Shown: positions 1 through 4,874 of the stretch, in pieces
Numbering within the stretch: position 1 is the first letter of the stretch
How the letters are laid out: each line of letters opens with the position of its first letter
DNA from: Planctomycetaceae bacterium
GTDB taxonomy: Bacteria; Planctomycetota; Planctomycetia; Pirellulales; UBA1268
NCBI GenBank assembly: GCA_947464585.1
Contig: CANHYS010000166.1
Coordinates: 1-5,816 of the forward strand
Direction of reading: 5' to 3'
DNA: 5,816 nucleotides
The notes under the pieces: generated by a model
Databases searched by the model: none
Seen by the model: the letters and a program-made list of their open reading frames with translations, nothing else
Told to the model about the DNA's origin: nothing
Made by a program: the position numbers and the translations under genes

Positions 1-70
1 CCAGATTTCCCGACCGTCAAGGCGGCCCCGCCCCGCGAGCCGGCCCACGGCCGTGACCGATGGAAATCCT

Positions 71-1033
71 ATGCACCGCTTCCATGCCCTCCCGCTGCTG
101 GCCGCCTTGGCAGTCACGATCCTCGCCCTGCCTGCCAGGGCCCAGTTCGTCGCCCCCGAGGCCGGCTCTGCCGCCCCCACGCTGGGAGACGCCCGCACGC
201 AGAAATACCGGGTTGGCGTGATGGTGATGGCTGAGGGCGGCGCGTGCCGGGACATCTACGCCACCCTCCCGGTTCCCGCCGACTGGCCGGAACAGAAGGT
301 GCAGATCGTGCAGGAGGATGTCTCGCCCGACGTCCGCGGCCTGCGGTATCGCACGCTGCCGGGTGGCGTGAAGCAGATGATCGTCGAGATCCCCAGCCTG
401 CCCGCCGGCGAAAAGGCGCATGCCATCGTCACGTTCTCGCTCGAACGCGCATCGATTACCCCGCCCGCCGACCCCTCGCCACTGTCGATTCCGCAGAAGC
501 CCGACCGGGCGCTGCGGGTCTTTCTCGGGGCGAGTCCCTACATCGAAACTCGGCACCCCAAGATCATGAAGCTGGCGAAGACGACTGGCGCCGATCTCGA
601 AGGCTGGAAAAAGGCGGAAGCGATCTACGACACGGTTCGCGAGAAGGTCGAATACCGCAATGGCGACCTGAAGGGGGCGGCGCGGGCCCTGGCTGATGGC
701 TGGGGCGACTGCGAAGAACTCACCTGCCTGTTCATCGCCATGGCCAGGGCCGAAGGCATTCCGGCGCGGACCGTGTGGGTCGAGGGCCACTGCTACCCGG
801 AGTTTTATCTTGTCGATGCCGACGGCCAGGGCTGGTGGTATCCCTGCCAGGCCGCCGGCACGCGGGCCTTCGGCGGCATGCCAGACCAGTTGCCGATCCT
901 GCAGAAGGGCGATTCCTTCCGCGACCCCGACCGCCCAGGCAAGACGCTGCGGTATGTGTCGGAGTTCATCAAGGGCTCCGCCAAGGATGGTGGCGGCTCG
1001 CCCAAGGTGACATGGGTCCGCGAAGGAGCGTAA
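71..1033 (+). CDS. Secreted transglutaminase-like (papain-fold) domain protein
   Basis: This is an exported protein of 320 residues. I chose the ATG at 71 because it starts directly with a signal peptide: a short N-terminus with His and Arg, a hydrophobic run LPLLAALAVTILALP, then an A-R-A cleavage site at about residue 24. A GTG at 53 would add six residues in front; neither start has a strong RBS, only GGAAA five to nine bases before 71. Residues about 40-130 look like a beta-rich domain. The transglutaminase core follows at about 180-265: GDCEEL supplies the nucleophile Cys214, and GHCYPEFYL supplies His240 in the usual H-x-W-x-E-like position. The third triad position, normally Asp after the Trp strand, reads WYPCQ, with Gln260 there. 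The family includes peptidases, transferases and non-catalytic members, so the reaction is unknown; an envelope or periplasmic role is inferred. The gene runs convergent to the next one, six bases away. Confidence 0.88.
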   Translation: MHRFHALPLLAALAVTILALPARAQFVAPEAGSAAPTLGDARTQKYRVGVMVMAEGGACRDIYATLPVPADWPEQKVQIVQEDVSPDVRGLRYRTLPGGVKQMIVEIPSLPAGEKAHAIVTFSLERASITPPADPSPLSIPQKPDRALRVFLGASPYIETRHPKIMKLAKTTGADLEGWKKAEAIYDTVREKVEYRNGDLKGAARALADGWGDCEELTCLFIAMARAEGIPARTVWVEGHCYPEFYLVDADGQGWWYPCQAAGTRAFGGMPDQLPILQKGDSFRDPDRPGKTLRYVSEFIKGSAKDGGGSPKVTWVREGA

Positions 1034-1039
1034 CGCCCC

Positions 1040-1975
1040 TTATTCCGCGCCCATGAAGACTTCTTCGTTGAGCGGCCGGCCAAACGCGTCTTTGGCAACG
1101 GGCGTGAACCACCGTGGCACGATCGGCAGACCGGCTTCGCGCCAGACTGCTTCCAGCCGATCCCCGGCAACCTTCACGATCCGCTCCCGGCCGCGGCCGG
1201 CCAGCGTGGAGCGATCGGCCCATGGCGTCACAGGCCCGTCGAAGCCGGCGTTCTTCGCCTCCGTCAACACAGCAGCGGAATTGATCACGCCGGTCTCGCC
1301 CGGCATCAGTCGCTGCGCGTGGGTGAGTTCAGCCGCGGCCACATCGCGGGGGGCGTCGGAGAGCCGCACTTCCACGATCCGGCCCTTCGGCACCTTGGTG
1401 ATCATTTCGAGCGGTTCGCCCGTGATGTGCATGGCCCAGGAATCGACCACGGCGCCAACACGCGGATGCGACACGGCAAGCAGGCCGAGCAGCCCTTCGA
1501 ACGTGTGAACGAACTGGTGCGTCTTCTCGGCACGGGCCTCGGCCTCGGGGGTGATCGTCAGACCGAGCGAGATGCCGTGCGGATCGAGCATGCCGCCGAT
1601 GGTGTCGAGACGCGTGCGATACTGCTCGAAGAAGTCCTTGAACGAATGCTCGTCGGAGGCGGCCGCGATCGAGGCGACGGCGCGGGTGGCCTCGGTGGCC
1701 TGAGCAAACTCGAGCCGTTTCGGCAGGAGTGCCAGTTCGGCATTGAAGGTCGCGTCGTCCGCATCAAGCGTCACCGGGAGGCGAAACACGCCGCACTTCA
1801 GCCGCGCGCTCACCATCAACCGTCTGGCGTGGGCCACGCCGAAGGTCTCTGCCTGCTGCTGGAAATCGACCAGATCGATGTCCATCGCGTCGAAGCCGAA
1901 CGACAGGGCCAGTTCGATGAGTTCGCTGGGGCGTCCTGAGAGCGGCAGGCCAAACGTGCTGAGGTTGCGGAACAT
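1040..1975 (-). CDS. Sugar phosphate isomerase/epimerase-like TIM-barrel protein
   Basis: This 311-residue cytoplasmic protein has the layout of the xylose-isomerase-like / AP-endonuclease-2 TIM-barrel superfamily. It opens with a beta-strand start (NLSTFGLPLSG, then FGFDAMDIDL) and continues with alternating strands and helices, GISLGLTI near 134-141, VGAVVDSWAMHITG near 173-186, IVEVRLSDAP near 200-209 and a C-terminal FDGPVTPWAD near 245-254. Length fits the family. The D178-x4-H183 pair is present, but other usual metal-ligand positions differ: the expected Glu of the GL-x strand is Thr140, the expected His of the H-x-x-D strand is Arg204 (Asp207 kept), and the Glu of the last strand is absent from VTPWAD. 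Family members isomerise or epimerise sugars such as inosose or hexulose; the substrate here cannot be told, and activity itself is uncertain. ATG at 1975 is supported by an AGGAGA upstream. It appears to be transcribed alone. Confidence 0.85.
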   Translation of the reverse strand: MFRNLSTFGLPLSGRPSELIELALSFGFDAMDIDLVDFQQQAETFGVAHARRLMVSARLKCGVFRLPVTLDADDATFNAELALLPKRLEFAQATEATRAVASIAAASDEHSFKDFFEQYRTRLDTIGGMLDPHGISLGLTITPEAEARAEKTHQFVHTFEGLLGLLAVSHPRVGAVVDSWAMHITGEPLEMITKVPKGRIVEVRLSDAPRDVAAAELTHAQRLMPGETGVINSAAVLTEAKNAGFDGPVTPWADRSTLAGRGRERIVKVAGDRLEAVWREAGLPIVPRWFTPVAKDAFGRPLNEEVFMGAE

Positions 1976-1986
1976 CCTGGGGAAAA

Positions 1987-1992
1987 TCTCCT
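1987..1992 (-). promoter_or_regulatory. Ribosome binding site of the TIM-barrel gene
   Basis: On the minus strand AGGAGA lies 11 bases before the ATG at 1975. It is the clearest Shine-Dalgarno site in the window and fixes the start of the isomerase-like gene. Confidence 0.65.
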
Positions 1993-2017
1993 GTGTTCGG
2001 GAAGGCTGGAACGCAGC

Positions 2018-2046
2018 AGTATGACCGAAACCCGACGGTTTTTGAA
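2018..2046 (-). promoter_or_regulatory. Candidate sigma-70-type promoter of the TIM-barrel gene
   Basis: On the minus strand TTCAAA (2041-2046, four of six matches to TTGACA) and CATACT (2018-2023, five of six matches to TATAAT) are separated by exactly 17 bases. A start about seven bases further down would give a leader of roughly 35 bases containing the AGGAGA site. A small inverted repeat (AAACC 2028-2032, GGTTT 2037-2041) sits in the spacer between the two boxes and could be an operator. This rests on consensus matching only. Confidence 0.4.
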
Positions 2047-2061
2047 GCGGGGGGGAGGCGA

Positions 2062-2077
2062 GCGTGAGCGATGGGAC
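2062..2077 (+). repeat. Partial copy of the GNGA-loop repeat
   Basis: GCGTGAGC followed by GAT and GGGAC matches the right half of the repeat family in this window. The left arm (AAGCCC) is missing; the bases before it are GAGGCGA. It is probably a decayed copy. Confidence 0.4.
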
Positions 2078-2096
2078 GGTAGGCCCGTGAAAACGC

Positions 2097-2128
2097 GATC
2101 CCCCGGCTCACGCCAGGGGCTTGTATGG
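2097..2128 (-). repeat. GNGA-loop repeat, minus-strand copy
   Basis: Read on the minus strand this copy has CCATACAAGCCC, then CTG, the core GCGTGAGC, then CGG and GGGATC. CTG and CGG can pair (with one U-G wobble), giving an eight-pair stem (2100-2107 with 2112-2119) capped by a GUGA loop. It sits head-to-head with the first unit of the tandem array at 2135, six bases away. It lies in the spacer between the sigma-54 activator and the TIM-barrel gene, downstream of the activator on the same strand. Confidence 0.7.
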
Positions 2129-2146
2129 AGACGTCCATACAAGCCC
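2117..2146. repeat. Perfect 13-bp inverted repeat (long hairpin)
   Basis: GGGCTTGTATGGA (2117-2129) and its exact reverse complement (2134-2146) are separated by four bases, GACG. The structure arises where two oppositely oriented repeat copies meet, so it shares bases with both. It could end or protect the activator transcript coming from the right, but no T-run follows on either strand, so a classical intrinsic terminator is not supported. Confidence 0.7.
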
Positions 2147-2245
2147 AAAGCGAGAGCGACGGGATCCGCCCCCATACAAGCCCAAAGCGCGAGCGACGGG
2201 ATCCGCCCCCATACAAGCCCTGAGCGTGAGCGACGGGATCCCGGG
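2135..2245 (+). repeat. Three tandem units of a 37-bp repeat
   Basis: Three head-to-tail units start at 2135, 2172 and 2209 with a period of 37 bases. Each starts CCATACAAGCCC, then has a variable triplet (AAA, AAA, TGA), an eight-base core (GCGAGAGC, GCGCGAGC, GCGTGAGC), GAC and GGGATCC. The first two end GCCC; the third ends CGGG. The period is not a multiple of three and an open frame across it changes phase at each unit, so it is not a coding repeat. There are no unique spacers, so it is not a CRISPR array. The core loop base varies while the GNGA pattern is kept. Confidence 0.9.
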
Positions 2246-2263
2246 TTCCCGCTGTGAAGCCAC

Positions 2264-3670
2264 CTACCTCGCCGGCTGCAACTCGGCCAGGTTCATGCCG
2301 AGCCGTTTGAGCTTCTTATAAAGCGTGGTGCGGTTGATCCCGAGAGCCCGGGCGGCCACGTCCCGCCGCCAGTTGGATCGCTCCAGGGCTTCGATGATCA
2401 GCCTCCGTTCCGGCTGGTTCATCGACCCTTTGAGGGACATCGTCCCCGCAGCGGCACCAGCCGCCGTTGTCTGGACCACGTGGCCACCGGCAGCAAGCCT
2501 GACCGCGGCCGGCAGGTCGACCGCCCCGATCCACGGCGCACGTCCCAGAAAGACCGCGTACTCGACGGCGTGCTCGAGTTCGCGGACGTTGCCCGGCCAG
2601 CGATACCGCGAGAGAGCCTCGAGGGCTGCGGGCGAGAACCCTTCCACGTGGCGGCCGCCACGGGCCATGGCCGCGGCGAGAAAATGGTCCGCGAGCATCG
2701 GAATGTCGCCGGCGCGATCCCGGAGCGTGGGCATTTCGATCGTGATCACGTTCACACGCCAGAAGAGATCGGCCCGAAACACGCCCGCCGCCACCAGCGC
2801 CGCGAGGTCTTCGTTGGTGGCGAGGATCACACGCGCATCGACCGCATGCGTCTGCGAGCCACCCACCGACTCGAACCGCAGGTCCTGCAGCACCCGCAGC
2901 AGCTTCACCTGCATGGCCGGCGATGCAGTGGCGATCTCGTCGAGAAAGATGGTGCCGCCGTCGGCCTGGAGGAATTTCCCGTCGCGGTCCGTGGTGGCGC
3001 CGGTGAAGGCACCGGCCACGTGGCCAAAAAGTTCGCTTTCGAGCAGCGTCTCGCTGAGACAGCCGCAGGCCACCTCGACGAAACGCCCCCCACGACGCCG
3101 GCTGGCCCGGTGGATCTCGCGGGCGAGCAGCGATTTACCCGTGCCGCTCTCGCCAGTGATGAGCAGCGTCGCCGGCGCATCGGCGAGGCGGGTCACGAGG
3201 TCGAGCACGTGCTGCATCGACGGCGACGTGCCGAGCAGTTTCGGAACGACGGAACCTGCCACGGCAACACGCTGCGAGGCGACGGCAACCGCAGCATCGA
3301 GTGCGGCCAACAGGTCGGCATCGTGGGCCGGGATGTGGACGATGGCGTCGGGGTCGACGCCCGGGGCGACCGTCGAGGCGGAGGCTTCCGGCACGGCGAT
3401 CACCATCCCGGTCCCGGCCGACGTGAGCCGCAGACTGGCAGCGATCCGGGCGGCGCCGTTACGGGGCAAAAGGCCGTCGATGATGCAGGCCGCATGGGGT
3501 TCGCGTGACAGAAGCGGCAGGGCCTCGTCGGCACTGCCGACGGCGCTGGCATGCCAGCCGAGACTGCAGAGCCACTGGGCGGTCTGGGATGCCATGCGGC
3601 GGTCGTCGTCGACGACGAGCACGCGTCCGAGAATGGAGGGGCGATCGACCGGCGCCGCGGAGCGGATCAT
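2264..3670 (-). CDS. NtrC-family sigma-54-dependent activator with an atypical receiver domain
   Basis: This activator of sigma-54 RNA polymerase is 468 residues from the ATG at 3670. That start is preferred because AGGA sits seven bases before it and the receiver begins soon after; the frame is open up to an ATG at 3763 (499 residues), with another ATG at 3715. Domains in order are as follows. Receiver, about 15-130: acidic pocket in VVDDD (21-23) and a phospho-acceptor candidate Asp65 in IIDGLLP. AAA+, about 145-380: Walker A GESGTGKS (173-180), the sigma-54-contacting GAFTGA (220-225), Walker B FLDE (Asp244, Glu245), arginine fingers Arg299 and Arg305, and WPGNVRE (358-364). Fis-type helix-turn-helix, about 419-459: DVAARALGINRTTLYKKL. 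In the receiver the usual Thr/Ser after strand 4 is Val93 and the usual Lys before Pro is Ile113, so normal phospho-switching is doubtful. No partner kinase is in the window. Targets are unknown. Confidence 0.93.
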   Translation of the reverse strand: MIRSAAPVDRPSILGRVLVVDDDRRMASQTAQWLCSLGWHASAVGSADEALPLLSREPHAACIIDGLLPRNGAARIAASLRLTSAGTGMVIAVPEASASTVAPGVDPDAIVHIPAHDADLLAALDAAVAVASQRVAVAGSVVPKLLGTSPSMQHVLDLVTRLADAPATLLITGESGTGKSLLAREIHRASRRRGGRFVEVACGCLSETLLESELFGHVAGAFTGATTDRDGKFLQADGGTIFLDEIATASPAMQVKLLRVLQDLRFESVGGSQTHAVDARVILATNEDLAALVAAGVFRADLFWRVNVITIEMPTLRDRAGDIPMLADHFLAAAMARGGRHVEGFSPAALEALSRYRWPGNVRELEHAVEYAVFLGRAPWIGAVDLPAAVRLAAGGHVVQTTAAGAAAGTMSLKGSMNQPERRLIIEALERSNWRRDVAARALGINRTTLYKKLKRLGMNLAELQPAR

Positions 3671-3677
3671 GGTGGCA

Positions 3678-3681
3678 TCCT
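3678..3681 (-). promoter_or_regulatory. RBS that favours the 3670 start of the sigma-54 activator
   Basis: On the minus strand AGGA stands seven bases before the ATG at 3670. The alternative ATG at 3715 has an AGGA only two bases away, which is too close for normal use, so 3670 is the better start. Confidence 0.45.
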
Positions 3682-3732
3682 GGGAACGAACGTGGTGACG
3701 AGAAAGACTCACCATGTTCCTAGGTCGCAAAA

Positions 3733-3761
3733 CGGCGACAGCAAAGTCGCCGCAGGGCGAC
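3733..3761 (-). promoter_or_regulatory. Mutually exclusive hairpins in the possible activator leader
   Basis: On + the order is GGCGAC (3734-3739), GTCGCC (3746-3751), GGCGAC (3756-3761). The middle element can pair perfectly with either neighbour, extended to seven pairs (3733-3739 with 3746-3752) on one side and six pairs on the other. In minus-strand RNA the hairpin formed first uses 3756-3761; the later one is followed by GUUUUG, loosely like a weak terminator. If the activator starts at 3670 this lies 63-91 bases upstream of its ATG, as expected for an attenuator. If it starts at 3763 this is coding and the pairing may be accidental. Confidence 0.3.
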
Positions 3762-3784
3762 AATCCTGCCCAGACGTCACCCTC

Positions 3785-3803
3785 GTGCCGACAGAATCGG
3801 CAC
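3785..3803. repeat. 7-bp perfect inverted repeat upstream of the activator gene
   Basis: GTGCCGA (3785-3791) and TCGGCAC (3797-3803) flank a five-base loop. It lies about 115 bases above the preferred activator start. It could be an operator for autoregulation or an RNA hairpin; no second copy is seen in the window and no T-run follows on either strand. Confidence 0.35.
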
Positions 3804-3842
3804 AGGCCTCACCATCCGTTGGCATCGGCCATCAGGCGACGC

Positions 3843-3876
3843 GGAATCCCATCGCTCGCGCTCCGGGCTTGCATGA
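3843..3876 (-). repeat. GNGA-loop repeat, minus-strand copy
   Basis: On the minus strand this reads TCATGCAAGCCC, GGA, core GCGCGAGC, GAT and GGGATTC. It is the same family as the copies at 2097-2245 although it lies about 1.6 kb away. It points head-to-head at the paired-stem copy at 3887. Its left half was duplicated with that neighbour to give the remnant at 3921-3941. Confidence 0.65.
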
Positions 3877-3886
3877 AAGTTCCCTT

Positions 3887-3911
3887 AAAAGCCCCCGGCG
3901 CGAGCCGGGGG
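3887..3911 (-). terminator. Terminator-like hairpin, distal copy downstream of dedA-family gene
   Basis: CCCCCGGC (3892-3899) and GCCGGGGG (3904-3911) pair perfectly over eight GC pairs. In minus-strand RNA the stem is followed by C then UUUU (3890-3887), as in an intrinsic terminator, and the DedA-family gene is the gene directly upstream on that strand. The T-run is short. Read on + the same stem carries a GCGA loop and is one full copy of the repeat family, so it may be a repeat that also serves as a terminator. Confidence 0.5.
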
Positions 3912-3951
3912 ATATGGGTGGCGCGCTCCGGGCTTGCATGAACGTTCCCTT

Positions 3952-3976
3952 AAAAGCCCCCGGCGCGAGCCGGGGG
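3952..3976 (-). terminator. Terminator-like hairpin, proximal copy downstream of dedA-family gene
   Basis: This is the second copy of the eight-pair stem (3957-3964 with 3969-3976), again with four T on the minus strand after it (3955-3952). It starts about 53 bases past the DedA stop. The two copies would act as a tandem terminator pair for that gene. It is likewise a copy of the GNGA-loop repeat read on +. Confidence 0.5.
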
Positions 3977-3990
3977 ATATGGGGTGGCGT

Positions 3991-4013
3991 CGAGATCACG
4001 GGCGATGATCTCG
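3991..4013. repeat. 8-bp perfect inverted repeat just past the DedA stop
   Basis: CGAGATCA (3991-3998) and TGATCTCG (4006-4013) flank a seven-base loop, 16 bases beyond the stop codon of the DedA-family gene on the minus strand. No T-run follows. It may protect the 3' end of the transcript or be a binding site. Confidence 0.4.
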
Positions 4014-4028
4014 GATCCGCCGCAGTTG

Positions 4029-4757
4029 TCATTCTCTCGGCCCGGACGGCCGGTCGTGTTCGGTGTGCCTGCTGTCACCGAGGGCGACGGCGTCGGCGAT
4101 CCGGTCGGCGGCCGGGCCGAGCAGGATCTCCCGGTTGTCGAACAGCGACTCCGGATCCTGATCGAGCATGCGGATCCGACGCTGCCGGAAGGAGAAGAAC
4201 GCAATCACGGTCAGGCCGACGAGCGCCACCCCAATCGTGATCGCGGTGAACCCACGGGTCGCCGACTGAATGAGCCCTGTGATCCGTTCACCAAACAGGT
4301 ATGCCAGCCCGAAGAAGCCACCGATGACGATCGACGCGCAGATGAAATCGGCCAGCAGGAACCAGCGATACTTCACCTTGAGGATGCCCGCCGTCAGATA
4401 GAACGGGCTGCGAAGCCCCACGAGAAACCTGGCCACAAAAAACGCCTTGATGCCGTGCTTTCGCAGCAGGTTCTCGATCGTCCGCTCCCTTTCGGGCGTG
4501 AGAAAGCCCGACCACCATGGGTGTTCCTTGAGGATCCGGGCGCCGAAGAACCTGCCGATGGCATACATCAGGCTGTCGCCGAGCAACGCCCCCACCATGC
4601 AGGCGGGCAACGCGTAATACCACTTCAGCTGGGCCAGCCGGCTGGCCACGCCGGCGGCCACGATGGGCACCTCCTCGGGCACGGGCAGGCCGATGCCCGT
4701 GAGCGTGAGGAACAGCACAATGCCGAGGTAGGAACCCCGCTCGAACCAGTCGAACAT
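4029..4757 (-). CDS. DedA-family (SNARE-associated/VTT) membrane protein
   Basis: This integral inner-membrane protein is 242 residues long. DedA proteins are thought to act as lipid or undecaprenyl-phosphate flippases that depend on the proton motive force. Visible family features are an early hydrophobic segment ending in G-x-G-L-P-V-P-E-E (Glu28, Glu29), MVGALLGDSLMYAIGRFFG (54-72, with Asp61 and Arg69), and the signature FFVARFLVGLRSPFYLTAG (106-124, with Arg110 and Arg116). Hydrophobic stretches lie at about 10-38, 47-70, 132-156 and 169-190. A charged tail of about 50 residues (191-242) is probably cytoplasmic and is longer than in compact members. The ATG at 4757 has no visible Shine-Dalgarno sequence (the bases before it read CCCAACCTGAC). 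An intrinsic terminator separates it from the ApbE gene upstream, so it probably has its own promoter, though none is clear. The exact lipid substrate cannot be told. Confidence 0.93.
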   Translation of the reverse strand: MFDWFERGSYLGIVLFLTLTGIGLPVPEEVPIVAAGVASRLAQLKWYYALPACMVGALLGDSLMYAIGRFFGARILKEHPWWSGFLTPERERTIENLLRKHGIKAFFVARFLVGLRSPFYLTAGILKVKYRWFLLADFICASIVIGGFFGLAYLFGERITGLIQSATRGFTAITIGVALVGLTVIAFFSFRQRRIRMLDQDPESLFDNREILLGPAADRIADAVALGDSRHTEHDRPSGPRE

Positions 4758-4825
4758 GTCAGGTTGGGTGTCGCGGGCGGGAAGTCCAAGGCAGGAAGGA
4801 TGGGACAGAGCCCAGATCGGTAGTG

Positions 4826-4838
4826 TATCCCGGGGATA
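4826..4838. promoter_or_regulatory. Small palindrome upstream of the DedA-family gene
   Basis: TATCCC (4826-4831), one G, then GGGATA (4833-4838) form a symmetrical site about 70 bases before the DedA start, just past the ApbE terminator T-run. It could be an operator; the six-base arms can arise by chance. Confidence 0.2.
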
Positions 4839-4873
4839 AAAAAAGGCACGGCTCCGCTGTTTCCCGGCCTGCC
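4838..4873 (-). terminator. Intrinsic terminator of the apbE-like gene
   Basis: On the minus strand GGCAGGC (4873-4867) pairs with GCCGTGCC (4852-4845), with one bulged G and a 14-base loop, and is followed directly by seven T (4844-4838). The stem begins two bases after the stop codon of the ApbE-like gene, exactly where a terminator is expected. This argues that the DedA-family gene is a separate transcription unit. Confidence 0.7.
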
Positions 4874-4874
4874 G

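Larger units (their letters stand above)
3858..3983. repeat. 65-bp tandem duplication
   Basis: Bases 3858-3918 recur at 3923-3983 with one difference (A at 3878, C at 3943). The period is 65 bases. Each copy joins part of a minus-strand repeat (GCGCTCCGGGCTTGCATGAA) to a full plus-strand repeat with a perfectly paired stem. The near identity implies a recent duplication. This spacer (3671-4028) shows no gene, only hairpins and repeats. Confidence 0.9.

Noticed and set aside
1..70. Promoter for the transglutaminase-like gene
   Set aside because: The 70 bases are GC-rich with no convincing -35/-10 pair; the true promoter may lie left of the window.
17..790. Minus-strand open frame opposite the transglutaminase-like gene
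   Set aside because: It overlaps a gene with a signal peptide and catalytic motifs; its own translation shows only Arg/Gly-rich GC-biased sequence.
1034..1066. Bidirectional terminator between the convergent genes (GAAGA/TCTTC hairpin at 1055-1066)
   Set aside because: The stem is only five pairs, lies inside the TIM-barrel coding sequence and has no T-run on either strand.
2135..2245. A short CRISPR-like array
   Set aside because: Units are directly adjacent with a 37-base period and no unique spacers, and no cas gene is present; the units also occur inverted and elsewhere in the window.
2021..2257. Small plus-strand protein with RERRD-like repeats across the repeat spacer
   Set aside because: The 37-base period is not a multiple of three, so each unit is read in a different phase; the open frame is a by-product of GC-rich repeats and has no RBS.
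2325..3698. Long plus-strand open frame of 457 codons
   Set aside because: It is antisense to the sigma-54 activator, whose frame carries complete AAA+ and Fis motifs; the plus-strand translation has no recognisable domain.
3551..4240. Plus-strand open frame spanning the spacer between the activator and DedA-family genes
   Set aside because: It overlaps the ends of both minus-strand genes and translates the 65-bp repeat; no RBS or domain.
3984..4823. Plus-strand open frame of 279 codons
   Set aside because: Antisense to the DedA-family gene, which has clear membrane segments and signature motifs; the antisense product is a charged low-complexity sequence.
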